Below are positions 1 to 8,735 of a stretch of 33,037 nucleotides of DNA, in pieces (position 1 is the stretch's first letter; the number at the start of each line of letters is the position of its first letter). The position numbers were made by a program, and so were the translations under genes. Under the pieces are notes generated by a model. It had not been told where the DNA came from, did no database searches, and worked only from the letters and a program-made list of their open reading frames with translations. The DNA comes from a virus, in IMG/VR virus record IMGVR_UViG_3300042508_000021, positions 1-33,037 of that record; one strand, 5' to 3'.

Positions 1-686
1 ATGACGGGTTCTTCATGACCGATGGTCAGCAGGTCAAGCCTATCGGGGCAGAGCGGGTTGATAGGTGGTTCTACGCTAACGCAGATCCATCTCAGTTCAC
101 GAAGATGAGTGCCGCTGTTGATCCGGTCAACAAGCTAGTAATCTGGTGCTTTCGGGACATCTTCAACGTCCAGAAGCTCCTGATCTACAACTGGTCAACA
201 GATCGTTGGTCACACGGTGACTCTGGAGCGGACTACATCTCCAGCATTGCCACTGCGTCTACTACTTTGGAACAGTTGGACAATATCTCAGCTAGTCTGG
301 ATGCGCTGCCAGCCTCTCTGGACTCGCGTCTGTGGACTGGTGGCAAACTGATTTTGGGTGGTGTATCCGGGGCCAGGATTGTGACCTTTGCTGGAACTGA
401 TCTCACTGGAACGATCAACACAGGTGACATCACCGTAGAGGGCCAGGAAACGCTTATAAGGCTTGCTAGGCCACAGATCGACAACGGTAGTGCTACGGTG
501 TCAGTCGCAAGCAGAAAACGCTTGGACGGGGCTATAGCCTACTCTGCTGCGGTATCTGCTGACAGCGAGAACCGGGTGAGTCTCAGATCAAGGGGCAACT
601 ACCATCGTCTGTCGATCACTCCGACAGGGAACTACGATACTGCTGTTGGTGTAGATGTGGACATCGTTCCCGTTGGTGGGCGCTGA
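1..686 (+). CDS. Tail/DNA-stabilisation protein, C-terminal part (5' cut by window)
   Basis: The frame is open from the first bases, and residues before the first ATG (position 15) read DGFF-M. They lead into a GQQVKPIGAERVDRWF stretch like that seen inside P22 gp10-type packaged-DNA stabilisation and podoviral tail proteins. I therefore read this as the last ~227 residues of a longer protein rather than a gene starting at 15. Family members form part of the tail hub that closes the portal after packaging. The C-terminus is beta-rich and ends with RSRGNYHRLSITPTGNYD, a usual ending in this family. The stop overlaps the next ATG by one base (TGATG), which implies translational coupling to the next virion gene. 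The family assignment is from memory of motifs, not a search. Confidence 0.72.
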   Translation, partial: DGFFMTDGQQVKPIGAERVDRWFYANADPSQFTKMSAAVDPVNKLVIWCFRDIFNVQKLLIYNWSTDRWSHGDSGADYISSIATASTTLEQLDNISASLDALPASLDSRLWTGGKLILGGVSGARIVTFAGTDLTGTINTGDITVEGQETLIRLARPQIDNGSATVSVASRKRLDGAIAYSAAVSADSENRVSLRSRGNYHRLSITPTGNYDTAVGVDVDIVPVGGR

Positions 687-1465
687 TGTTTCGCAGGTTG
701 CCTCAGCAGGGTGGGAGTCAGCGAGAGGTTGCTGAAGTTGTCAATCGAGTTCTGGATGGCAAAGTCAACTCTGTTGGGTTGGTGACTCTGGCAACAGGGA
801 ACGCTACGACAACGACCCTGTACGACGCTAGGATCAGCCCTGACAGCATTATTTTGTTTGTCCCATACTCGGCTGCTGCCATAGCAGATGCAGTCCCATA
901 CGGAGCATTCCAGGACACCACAGATCAGAATGCTGCCAGCACCACTGCTGCTTATGCCGTTACGCTCAACACGACGGATTACGCTGTTGGTGTTGCTATT
1001 GTCAGCAGTTCTCAGATTACTGTCCGATCTGCTGGTGTGTACAACATTCAGTTTTCGTTCCAGTTTGCCAACACTAATGTGGCGATCCAAGATGTAGACG
1101 TTTGGTTCAGGAAAAACGGTACGGATATTGCTGGATCAAACAGTAAGTTTTCAGTGCCTAATTCTCATGGTGGTACGGATGGGCATTTGATTGCTGCTCT
1201 AAATTTTTACTTGGAAATGGCAGCAGGTGATTATGTTCAGTTGATGTGGTCTACTACTTCGACGGATGTAAGTCTAGAACAGCTTGCAGCGCAAACGAAT
1301 CCGACTCGACCGACAACACCAAGCGCAATCGTCACGATCAACAAGGTAGACGAGTCATCTTCGTCTGACATTTACGCATCCAATCAGTTGCAAGGCGAAT
1401 GCACAGTTAATCATTTTGCCAACTCGACTGCGGATAAGACGTATCGATATGTCGTCCTCGGTTAG
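686..1465 (+). CDS. Beta-rich virion protein, possible receptor-binding or decoration protein
   Basis: This 259-residue protein is rich in Thr, Ser, Asn and Val. Its middle (about residues 100-220) alternates hydrophobic strands with turns, including VYNIQFSFQF, VDVWFRKNGTDI and GDYVQLMWSTTSTDVSLEQL. The pattern resembles C1q/TNF-like jelly-roll domains found in phage spikes and fibres. The extreme C-terminus (TADKTYRYVVLG) is short and strand-like. It lies directly after the stabilisation gene and before internal virion proteins, so a structural role in the tail is likely. The start ATG overlaps the previous stop. I do not recognise a precise family. The jelly-roll reading is inference from strand pattern. 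Confidence 0.7.
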   Translation: MFRRLPQQGGSQREVAEVVNRVLDGKVNSVGLVTLATGNATTTTLYDARISPDSIILFVPYSAAAIADAVPYGAFQDTTDQNAASTTAAYAVTLNTTDYAVGVAIVSSSQITVRSAGVYNIQFSFQFANTNVAIQDVDVWFRKNGTDIAGSNSKFSVPNSHGGTDGHLIAALNFYLEMAAGDYVQLMWSTTSTDVSLEQLAAQTNPTRPTTPSAIVTINKVDESSSSDIYASNQLQGECTVNHFANSTADKTYRYVVLG

Positions 1466-1883
1466 AGTGTTTGTAGAGCCGCAGAAGTTGCGGGAAGTGT
1501 GGGAATTTGTAAGGCCAGGACTGCTGGAGGTCAAGAGGGCAAGCAGGGATCAGTGGATACCGGAAGACATCTATGCTGACTGTTTCGAGGGTCGGTCGAT
1601 GCTCTGGTTGATGGTAGAGGACGGAAATCCTGTCGGGTTTGGAGTTTTGCAGCCGATGGGTGACACTCTGCACATTTGGGCTGGATGGGGCAAGTTTCTG
1701 ATGGAAGATGGTTTCCGTCATGCCCATGAGATTGCGCTAGCGGGTGGAGTGCGTAAAATCTCATTCGACAGCAGTCGTCCTGGGTGGGCGAAGATAGCCG
1801 GTAAGTATGGATTCAAACCGGTTAAATGGATTGCAGAGGTGAAAAATGGGTTCCAGAAGCAGACCGGAAGTAACCGAAACTAG
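1449..1883 (+). CDS. GNAT-like acetyltransferase domain protein
   Basis: A 144-residue protein starting at ATG 1449 (MSSSVRVF). An upstream in-frame ATG at 1416 would lie further inside the previous gene. The centre reads MLWLMVEDGNPVGFGVLQP, a typical GNAT beta2-beta3 hairpin. It is followed by a helix with GGVRKISFDSSRPGWAKIAG and then KYGFKPV, as in the C-terminal half of GNAT enzymes. Small GNAT-like proteins are often encoded beside the tail/ejection genes of podovirus-like phages; the substrate is unknown. The canonical Q/RxxGxG/A acetyl-CoA loop is not clear, so it may be degenerate. The gene overlaps the previous gene by 17 bases and the next by 38. Confidence 0.65.
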   Translation: MSSSVRVFVEPQKLREVWEFVRPGLLEVKRASRDQWIPEDIYADCFEGRSMLWLMVEDGNPVGFGVLQPMGDTLHIWAGWGKFLMEDGFRHAHEIALAGGVRKISFDSSRPGWAKIAGKYGFKPVKWIAEVKNGFQKQTGSNRN

Positions 1884-2739
1884 GATTGATCCTAGACTTG
1901 TTCCGTTTGTTGAGCAGGGTCTGAGTGGCGCTCAGAGTCTGTTCCAGACAGGGCAATTGCAGTTCAAAGACCCGACGACTGGCGAGATGAGAGCGGGTTT
2001 TGTCCCGCAGTTTTTTTCTGGTCAAACCTATGTCGGGCCTTCAGACTTTACGACTCAAGCGATTCAGTCTGCTGCTGAACGCGCACAGGCAGGATCTCCG
2101 CTAGTCTCCCAGGCTCAACAGACCGTCCAGCAACTTGCTGCCGGTCAGAGTCCATTGGCAGCTACTGCAAGCGGGTCAATGCTCGGATATAACCCGTTCC
2201 TGCAAGGCACGTTTGCATCTCTTGCAAGACCGTTGGAACAACAGTTCCAGCAGCAGATCGGCAATATCACCTCGCAAGCCTCTCGCGCAGGAAGATACGG
2301 TTCTGCTGCTATGGGGCAAATGCAAGCAGGTGCAGCGGAAGCTCTTGCATCTGGATTGTCCGGTTTGGGTGAGCGTCTAGGATTCCAGACTTACGGTCTT
2401 GAGCGTCAACTACAAACCCAGGCGCAACAGGCTCAACAGAATGCAATGCTGCAAGCAGCGCAGCTTGCTCCTAGTCTTGCTGAACAGGATTACCTTGGAG
2501 CGCAGCGGTTGATGCAAGCTGGTCAGTTGCAGGAACAGTATCAGCGTCAAGCATTGCAAGACGCTATCAATCGATACAACTTTCAGCAGGAAGCTCCGTT
2601 CAGGGCACTTCAGCAGTACAGTGCGTTTCTCGGTGGTTTCCCTGCTGGCGCTCAACAGGCTGCACCGTCCTACACTAACCCTGCTGCGTCTCTGCTCGGT
2701 GGTGCTGCGCTGGTGTCTGCATTCAATCAACCGCAATAG
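1846..2739 (+). CDS. Internal virion / ejection-type protein, Gln-Ala rich
   Basis: A 297-residue protein dominated by Gln, Ala, Gly and Leu, with long amphipathic helices around residues 60-90 and 115-245. Recognisable points are an N-terminal PRLVPFVEQGLSGAQSLF and the central NPFLQGTFASLARPLEQQF and SRAGRYGSAAMGQMQAG. These occur in a widespread family of phage proteins encoded between the tail gene and the tail fibre. Such proteins are thought to be packaged in the head or portal and released with DNA. It starts in the last codons of the GNAT gene. Composition and position support the role, but no enzyme motif is visible. Confidence 0.68.
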   Translation: MGSRSRPEVTETRIDPRLVPFVEQGLSGAQSLFQTGQLQFKDPTTGEMRAGFVPQFFSGQTYVGPSDFTTQAIQSAAERAQAGSPLVSQAQQTVQQLAAGQSPLAATASGSMLGYNPFLQGTFASLARPLEQQFQQQIGNITSQASRAGRYGSAAMGQMQAGAAEALASGLSGLGERLGFQTYGLERQLQTQAQQAQQNAMLQAAQLAPSLAEQDYLGAQRLMQAGQLQEQYQRQALQDAINRYNFQQEAPFRALQQYSAFLGGFPAGAQQAAPSYTNPAASLLGGAALVSAFNQPQ

Positions 2740-2756
2740 GCTCCTGCGAGGTAATC

Positions 2757-3290
2757 ATGGCTGATCCCGTAACTCTTGCCGCTATTGGGGCTGTCGCTGG
2801 TGCTGCCACTAATAAGAAAGATCCGGTCAAGGGTGCGCTCATTGGAGCGACACTTGGTTTCGGTGGTGGTACTGTTGCTCCTGCTCTCATGGGCGGCACT
2901 GCTGCTGGTGCTGGAGCCGCAGGTACTGGTGCTGCTGCTGGAGGAACTTTCATCCCTGGCATGGCGCTAGAGACTCAACTGGCTGCTGCTCCTGCGTCAC
3001 CTCTAGCTGGATTCATGTCCAAAGCAACGACTCCTGCAAGCCTCATGGCTGGCGCTCAGTTGGCTGGAGCCATGCAGCCTAAACCTCCGGTTGCACAGGC
3101 TATGCCGCTGCGTCCTGGTCAGCAGGTTCCGATTACACTCGATCAGATCCGCGCTATCGATGCTGGAATGTTCGACACTATCCCGATGGATCGCAGGATG
3201 ATGACCATGCAAAGCAGGTTTGGATTGCCACCTGTGCCATTCCTGCAAGACCTAGAGCCGATTGAATCGCGCAGACTGTCTCTGCTGTGA
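2757..3290 (+). CDS. Small virion protein with glycine-zipper hydrophobic segment
   Basis: A 177-residue protein. Residues 1-65 are mostly Gly/Ala/Thr with small-residue repeats (AAIGAVAGAA, GALIGATLGFGGG, AAGAGAAGTGAAAGG), like a glycine zipper able to pack in a membrane. The C-terminal third is polar, with PITLDQIRAIDAGMFD and DRRMMTMQSRFGLPPVPF. It sits between two Gln-rich internal virion proteins, so a part in DNA ejection across the inner membrane is plausible. The start has a GAGGT ribosome site a few bases upstream. I recognise no named family, and the membrane-insertion idea is inference. Confidence 0.62.
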   Translation: MADPVTLAAIGAVAGAATNKKDPVKGALIGATLGFGGGTVAPALMGGTAAGAGAAGTGAAAGGTFIPGMALETQLAAAPASPLAGFMSKATTPASLMAGAQLAGAMQPKPPVAQAMPLRPGQQVPITLDQIRAIDAGMFDTIPMDRRMMTMQSRFGLPPVPFLQDLEPIESRRLSLL

Positions 3291-3298
3291 GGTGAGTT

Positions 3299-4714
3299 AT
3301 GGATGGAATCCTTGATCGACTGTTTCCGCAGCCACAGTATGTCTCTGGGTTGCTCGGAGATGAGTCGCAGATTGCACTTCAACAGGCTCGACAGCAGGGT
3401 CTGCTAGGTCTTGCTGCTGGTCTGTTGCAAGCCGGTGGGCCTAGTCGACAGCGAACCAACATCGGTCAGGCTATCGGTGCTGGACTCCAGGCTGGCCAAC
3501 AAGCGTACAGGGGTGCGCTGTCGGAGCAGATTCAGGGCCAGCAAATGGCTCTTAAAATGCAGGAAATGCAGCGCCAGCAACAGCAGCAGCGAGCATTCCG
3601 AGAGCTTGTGCCTCAATTGTTTACCACTGAACGCCAGCAAGCTCTTACAACTGGAGCGCAAGGTCAAGATCCGTTGGCAGGGTTGATTCGATCTGCCGAG
3701 GCAGGAACGCTGGATCAGCCTTTGTTGAATATGCAAACCTTGCAACGGGTTGCATCGCTGTCACAAGACCCATTGGCAACGATCAAGGCTGTGACTGAAT
3801 TGGTTCCTGGCTTGCGTAGAACGCAAATGATGCTTGGTGGTGGTCGACAAGACAATCCGTTTGCATTCTTTGCTCAGTCTGAAAGCCCTGCAATTAAAGC
3901 TGCTGCCAACCAATTTGCCCAGTCCTATAAGACTGGGATGATGGATGAAGAGACTGTCAACAAAAGGATTGAGTCTCTTGCAAAAATGGAAGAGACGCTA
4001 TCTGGCAGAAGCAGTTCAGACATCAGAAATTATGAGTATTACAAACAGGAGACGCTTAGCCAAGGAGGTACTCCTGTTCCGTTTGAGCAATACGCAGCCA
4101 ATCAAGCAAGACTGAAAGCAGTACAAGTCAATCTCCCGCAACAAGTACAAGAGTCATTGTTTAAGGAAGTTGATCTCAAGCGTGTTGCAGACTTCTCTGA
4201 TGCAGCAAAATCTGCGCGAGAATTTGCAACCACGGCTAACACAGTCAACACACTGCTTAAAGGCATGGGTGGCGGTGGAACTGTAAAACTTGCTGCTGAT
4301 ATTCAACAGCGTCTTGGTATTTCTTCTGAGCTTGTTGATGCGAATGCGCTTGCACAATCACTAGCAACTAGGGCTGCTGTTGGTGTTCGTGCCCCAGGAT
4401 CTGGATCAACATCTAACATTGAATTTAGTGCGTTCTTGCAAGCTGTCCCAAGCCTGTCTGTGACAGAACAAGGCCGAGAGATGATGGCAGAATTTGCCAA
4501 ACTTTCTGCCCAAAGGTCTGCAAAACTGTCTGATTACGCAAGAAAACTTGCTGCTCAACAGAAGTACTCAGAAGAAGAGATGGCTAGGTACGATGAGTCG
4601 CTTGGGCCACTGATGACTGATGATTTTAGGGACAAAATTCGTCAAGCAGTCGCTGTTAGAAACCAACCGGCGACGACGACGACTCCTGGTGTGCGCGATT
4701 TCCGTAACAGGTGA
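3299..4714 (+). CDS. Internal virion / ejection protein, coiled-coil
   Basis: A 471-residue protein beginning MDGILDRLFPQPQYVSGLLGDES. It carries long Gln-rich helices at about residues 22-110, including a stretch of repeated Gln after KMQEMQR. The rest is helical with few cysteines and no catalytic motif. Position and composition match the second of the podoviral internal (ejection) proteins. The ribosome site AGGTGA (3290-3295) is formed partly by the upstream stop codon, giving tight coupling. The C-terminus is Thr-rich (PATTTTPGVRDFR). Function is assigned by context only. Confidence 0.68.
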   Translation: MDGILDRLFPQPQYVSGLLGDESQIALQQARQQGLLGLAAGLLQAGGPSRQRTNIGQAIGAGLQAGQQAYRGALSEQIQGQQMALKMQEMQRQQQQQRAFRELVPQLFTTERQQALTTGAQGQDPLAGLIRSAEAGTLDQPLLNMQTLQRVASLSQDPLATIKAVTELVPGLRRTQMMLGGGRQDNPFAFFAQSESPAIKAAANQFAQSYKTGMMDEETVNKRIESLAKMEETLSGRSSSDIRNYEYYKQETLSQGGTPVPFEQYAANQARLKAVQVNLPQQVQESLFKEVDLKRVADFSDAAKSAREFATTANTVNTLLKGMGGGGTVKLAADIQQRLGISSELVDANALAQSLATRAAVGVRAPGSGSTSNIEFSAFLQAVPSLSVTEQGREMMAEFAKLSAQRSAKLSDYARKLAAQQKYSEEEMARYDESLGPLMTDDFRDKIRQAVAVRNQPATTTTPGVRDFRNR

Positions 4715-4719
4715 CAGTC

Positions 4720-6639
4720 ATGGCAAAGCAAGTCAGGTTAACTGATGGAACGACTGCATTGTTCAATGAAGATGCTACAGATTCTTACATTGATCAGGTG
4801 CTAAAAAGCGAAGGATTAGAGCGCGCAGGTATCGTTTCAAAGGTCAACGAGCCTATTGTCGCTGGTGTTTCGTCAATCCTTGGTCTTCCTGGTTTGTTCA
4901 AGGCAGGAGTTAGTGCTGTTGAGAGCAAACTTGATCCGCTTATTGCGCGAATCCTTGGTGTTCCTGTTCCAACGGTTCCAGAAGAAGCAAAAAGGCTTGA
5001 TCTCCTGTCTTATGCGCCAACTCCAGAACAGATTCAGCAAAGCGTCAGACGCGCTGGAGTTCCGATGGCCAAGGCAGAAACCATCCCTGGCCAAACCTTG
5101 CAGAATTTCATTAGAAACCTTGTATCAGCACCTGTTCCTGGCGCAACCATTCCTGCTGCGCTCTCTGCTGTTGGTGAGGAAGTTGCTGCAATCCCGTTTA
5201 GAGGCACTGCACAAGAGCCTACGGCTCGCGCAGTAGGTGGTATTGCTGCTCCTTTGGCAGCAGCGCCTATGGCCATCAGAAGCCCAATTCAAGCCCGTAT
5301 CTCTGAACAGATGGCCCAGGTTACACCTGCCGAGAAAGCCATTGCTGAAGAGATTATGCAACAGGCTCCAACGCCTGTTACTGCGCTTGAGGCTTTGCAG
5401 AGAGCAACTGGAGAGACTCGCGGTTTAATTACTGGCGGTATTACCAAACTCCCGCAGATTCAGCGGCAGATTGAAACATCTCCGACTGGTGCTCCAGTCA
5501 TGGGTGAGTTTCTTGCTGGTCGAGAAGCACAAACCGCTAGGCAGATTGAGCAGATGTTTCCGCAGCAAGCGCGTGAAACAATGGGCATTGAAGTACAGAG
5601 AGCAGCGGAGGCTGCTGAACGCGCTGCTGGCAGTCAAGTTTCAAGGATTGGTGGCCCAGCATTTCAACAGATTGAAAGCCTTACAATTCCACGAGCCGAC
5701 TTCAGTGCTTTGATGCAAAACGAGGTTGTTAGGTCTGCTTACAATCGAGTAAAAGGTCTTGATGTTTGGAAAGAGCAGACTAAAGGATTGCCAGAGACTT
5801 CTGTTGGTTTCTTGGAGGTTGTTCGTAAAGAACTAAGAGAGCGCGCAAATAAGTACAACATCAGCGGAGAGCGTGAAAAGGCAAGTGTGCTTAATAAAGC
5901 ATACGATGATCTTAAAAACGCTGTTGATGCTTCGCTTGGAGGTCAATACCAACAAGCCTTGACGCAGTACAGGAATCTTCGTACTGCTATTGAAGAGCCA
6001 ATTCAAGCAAGCCCAATCGCAAGATTGGCTGAGACAAGCAATACAGCACAGCAGTATGGTCAAGTCTTTGCAAACAATGCAATAGAATTGAACATCATTC
6101 CTGCAAAAGTATCTGATACCGTCAATGCTCTAAAGGTTTCAGATCCAATGCTGGCGCAAGAGTTTGTTGCTAACTATCTCAAGAGTCAGCTTGATCTCAT
6201 TCCTGCTACTGCTCGCAGAGACTTGCGTGGTGGTGCAAGATATGCAGAATCTGTGTTTGGCAACGAAACACAGCGTCAAAACTTGCTTGCTGCAATTGGG
6301 ACTGCATACGGTACTAACGCACGAGATGGGATGGACAACCTGATTCGTGCATTGCGTACTCAGGCAGAGCGCGTTCCAGCCGGTTCACCGACTGCTGAGC
6401 GTCAACAGTTGTTTGAGTCGACTCAAAGCATTACCAAACGACTTGGCAAGCCTCTTGAATCAATCTCAAGTCTTACTGATTCGATCTTAAATCGCAGGGA
6501 CATGGAAAAACTTGCGCTTGCAATTACCAGTCCTGATGGTGTTAAGCAGCTTGAGCGCATGGCTCTTGCTGGCAAAGACAAGCGGAAAATTGCAATTGGC
6601 GTACAGAGTTTCCAGCGTCTCATGGATGAGATGGAGTAA
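4720..6639 (+). CDS. Large internal virion / ejection protein
   Basis: A 639-residue protein. I start it at ATG 4720 rather than GTG 4711, because AGGTGA (4709-4714) then sits five bases upstream and the N-terminus becomes MAKQVRLTDGTTALF. Residues ~45-70 and 135-195 hold hydrophobic Gly/Ala/Pro-rich segments (VAGVSSILGLPGLFKAG, GGIAAPLAAAPMAI) that could contact membrane. The remainder is long alpha-helix with many Gln and Arg. It is the third and largest of the internal protein genes and precedes the tail fibre, as in many podovirus-like genomes. No lytic transglycosylase motif is visible. Confidence 0.68.
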   Translation: MAKQVRLTDGTTALFNEDATDSYIDQVLKSEGLERAGIVSKVNEPIVAGVSSILGLPGLFKAGVSAVESKLDPLIARILGVPVPTVPEEAKRLDLLSYAPTPEQIQQSVRRAGVPMAKAETIPGQTLQNFIRNLVSAPVPGATIPAALSAVGEEVAAIPFRGTAQEPTARAVGGIAAPLAAAPMAIRSPIQARISEQMAQVTPAEKAIAEEIMQQAPTPVTALEALQRATGETRGLITGGITKLPQIQRQIETSPTGAPVMGEFLAGREAQTARQIEQMFPQQARETMGIEVQRAAEAAERAAGSQVSRIGGPAFQQIESLTIPRADFSALMQNEVVRSAYNRVKGLDVWKEQTKGLPETSVGFLEVVRKELRERANKYNISGEREKASVLNKAYDDLKNAVDASLGGQYQQALTQYRNLRTAIEEPIQASPIARLAETSNTAQQYGQVFANNAIELNIIPAKVSDTVNALKVSDPMLAQEFVANYLKSQLDLIPATARRDLRGGARYAESVFGNETQRQNLLAAIGTAYGTNARDGMDNLIRALRTQAERVPAGSPTAERQQLFESTQSITKRLGKPLESISSLTDSILNRRDMEKLALAITSPDGVKQLERMALAGKDKRKIAIGVQSFQRLMDEME

Positions 6640-6641
6640 TC

Positions 6642-7763
6642 ATGGCAAAGACTAAGATCAGCGAGTTCGACACTAATCCAGACCTCAACACAGACATCAA
6701 CAGCATTAACATTGCTGAAGGCTGCGCTCCGTCTGGAATCAACAATGCTATTCGGACGCTGATGTCAGACCTGAAGGAATGGCAGTCTGGCGCACAGGAC
6801 ATCTACATTGCTCCAGCAGGAACGGCTGCTGCGCCATCTTGGACGTTCAACGGTGATACAGACACTGGTTTTTACCGTGTCACTGCAAACGAGCTAGGTG
6901 TCTCTGCTGGTGGATCTGCTGTCGGTCGGTTTACCAGTGCAGGGTTTGTCGGCAATGTCACTGGCAACGCTACAAACGTCACCGGCACTGTTGCTGTTGC
7001 CAACGGTGGAACCGGGGTGACGACTCTGGCATCCGGTCAGTTCTTGAAGGGTGCGGGGACTTCTGCTGTCACCACCTCTGCGACTGTTGCTCTTGGTTCT
7101 GAGGTTGCTGGAACGCTGCCTATTGCCAATGGTGGGACTGGTCAGACGACTGCACTTGCTGCGTTTGATGCGTTGAAGCAGTCTGCATCGACCACCTATG
7201 TCGGTGCTGTTGAGCTTGCTACCAGCGCAGAAGTTCAGACGGGAACGGATACGGCCAGGGCAATCACTCCGGATGCTCTGCGGCAAGGTGCGTTGGTTCG
7301 TGCTACCGCACAGGCAACCACTAGCGGAACATTCATTGACTTCACTGGCATTCCGTCTTGGGTGAAGCGCATTACTGTTATGTTGAGTGGTGTTAGCACC
7401 AATGGTACGAGCTTTGTTATTGTTCAACTCGGTGATTCTGGTGGTGTTGAAACAACCGGGTACAAGAGCGGAGCTTCTTTTGGTGACAGTGCTGGAGCAT
7501 TTGCTACATCAACAACCGGCTTTCTGCTTGATCCCAACAATCTTGCTGTTGCTTCCTATGCTCGACACGGTGTGATTACTATTGTCAATATAACTGGAAA
7601 CGAGTGGGTTTACGCTTCTAATATCTACTCTGAAGGTGGTCAGGTTGTCGGTTCTGGTGCTGGATCTAAAACTTTGTCTGCGACACTGGATCGCGTTAGG
7701 TTGACAGCAACAAACGGAACTGATGCGTTTGATGCTGGTTCAGTTAACATCATCTACGAGTGA
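6642..7763 (+). CDS. Tail fibre protein
   Basis: A 373-residue protein. The N-terminus contains DINSINIAEGCAPSGINNAI, a widely shared phage fibre attachment sequence. Two collagen-like or triple-stranded repeats follow: VANGGTGVTTLASGQFLKG (about 124-142) and IANGGTGQTTALAAFDALKQ (about 160-179). Then comes a short-fibre motif, TYVGAVELATSAEVQTGTD-ARAITPDAL (about 185-213). The last ~150 residues form a beta-rich tip that probably meets the host surface. It starts two bases after the previous stop. The same ANGGTG module recurs in the second fibre at 30306. Confidence 0.85.
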   Translation: MAKTKISEFDTNPDLNTDINSINIAEGCAPSGINNAIRTLMSDLKEWQSGAQDIYIAPAGTAAAPSWTFNGDTDTGFYRVTANELGVSAGGSAVGRFTSAGFVGNVTGNATNVTGTVAVANGGTGVTTLASGQFLKGAGTSAVTTSATVALGSEVAGTLPIANGGTGQTTALAAFDALKQSASTTYVGAVELATSAEVQTGTDTARAITPDALRQGALVRATAQATTSGTFIDFTGIPSWVKRITVMLSGVSTNGTSFVIVQLGDSGGVETTGYKSGASFGDSAGAFATSTTGFLLDPNNLAVASYARHGVITIVNITGNEWVYASNIYSEGGQVVGSGAGSKTLSATLDRVRLTATNGTDAFDAGSVNIIYE

Positions 7764-7768
7764 TTGTC

Positions 7769-7963
7769 ATGAGCGAAGTAGAACAACTCCGCGCTCACGT
7801 TGAGAAACTTGAGCAGAAGGTGGACAGTCTTAACGAAAGTATCAAAGACCTTGCAGAAGCCTGGAGAACCGCTCAGACGCTTGTAGCGTTTATGAAGTGG
7901 CTTGCAGGTATCGGTGCTGCTCTGCTGGTCATGAAAACAGCCTGGGATAATTGGGTGAGGTAA
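7769..7963 (+). CDS. XhlA-like small coiled-coil membrane protein (lysis)
   Basis: A 64-residue protein. I use ATG 7769 (MSEVEQLRAHVEKLEQK) instead of the GTG at 7760. Residues 2-32 form a heptad coiled coil, and residues ~40-58 form one membrane segment (WLAGIGAALLVMKTAW). This layout matches haemolysin XhlA-type and related holin-associated proteins. It opens a block of four membrane genes directly before the endolysin, which supports a lysis role. Its stop overlaps the next ATG (TAATG). Confidence 0.65.
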   Translation: MSEVEQLRAHVEKLEQKVDSLNESIKDLAEAWRTAQTLVAFMKWLAGIGAALLVMKTAWDNWVR

Positions 7964-8478
7964 TGCTTGATCCAGTTACCCTGCTGGCCACAGCAACTGC
8001 GGTTTTCAACGGTCTAAAAAAAGCAGTTGAGATTGGCAGGGAAGCTGAAGATGTATTTGGTCAGTTAGGAAAATGGGCTGGTGCTGTTGCTGATCTGCAA
8101 GAGTGGATCAGGACAGAGGAGGAGAATGCAAACAAGCCTCCTCCGATCTTCAAGAAACTGGTGTGGAAGAAGTCAGCGACTGCTGAAGCATTCGACACCT
8201 ATGCTGCCAAGATCAAGATCCAGCAGATGGAGGAAGAGATCCGACATATGTTCACTCTGGGTGAACTGTGGTGGCTCGGGAAAGAAGGGTATAACGAGTT
8301 CATCATGATGCGCCGAGGTATAAAGGAAAAGCGTGAAAAGATGATCTACGAGCAGATTCGTAGACGCAAGAAACTGATCCGCATGAGTGCAGATGGTATT
8401 TTCATCAGCATTGCTTTAGCGATGGGCGGCATCATCATTTATCACATGATTGCATTCATCGTTGAGAAAATGGAATGA
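7963..8478 (+). CDS. Conserved phage protein with C-terminal membrane anchor
   Basis: A 171-residue protein starting at ATG 7963 (MLDPVTLLATATAVFNGLKKA). The body is an amphipathic helical domain with IFKKLVWKKS in the middle and a basic stretch (KEKREKMIYEQIRRRKKLIR) near residue 125-144. One membrane segment follows (about 149-168, IFISIALAMGGIIIYHMIAF). I recall similar soluble halves in marine and freshwater phage proteins of unknown function. Its place between two small membrane proteins in the lysis block suggests it acts at the inner membrane. Function not known. Confidence 0.65.
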   Translation: MLDPVTLLATATAVFNGLKKAVEIGREAEDVFGQLGKWAGAVADLQEWIRTEEENANKPPPIFKKLVWKKSATAEAFDTYAAKIKIQQMEEEIRHMFTLGELWWLGKEGYNEFIMMRRGIKEKREKMIYEQIRRRKKLIRMSADGIFISIALAMGGIIIYHMIAFIVEKME

Positions 8479-8735
8479 CCAACGAAGAAATCGAGGTCAG
8501 AGTTTGGGCAGCAATCACGCTGTCACTGACCGGCATCCTTGTTGTTTCTGTGCTGACGATCCTTGGTGGTGTGCTGTTTGTCGAGCATGACATGGAGCGC
8601 ATCAGTCCAATTGATGAAGCATTCCTCGCTATCCTGAAAGATATTATGTTGTTGTGTATCGGCGCGATTGGTGGTGTTGTAGGCCGGAAATCTTTGTCAT
8701 CAGCACTGGAGAAGCGCAATGCTGCCAGCGATTAG
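8475..8735 (+). CDS. Two-TM small membrane protein (holin or antiholin candidate)
   Basis: An 86-residue protein with two hydrophobic segments, at about residues 10-36 (AAITLSLTGILVVSVLTILG) and 51-70 (LKDIMLLCIGAIGGVVG). They are joined by an acidic linker, and the tail is basic. Small two-segment membrane proteins beside an endolysin are often holins or holin modulators. It starts within an ATGA overlap with the preceding gene and overlaps the next gene by 17 bases. Which of the two adjacent membrane proteins is the pore-former cannot be told from sequence alone. Confidence 0.65.
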   Translation: MTNEEIEVRVWAAITLSLTGILVVSVLTILGGVLFVEHDMERISPIDEAFLAILKDIMLLCIGAIGGVVGRKSLSSALEKRNAASD

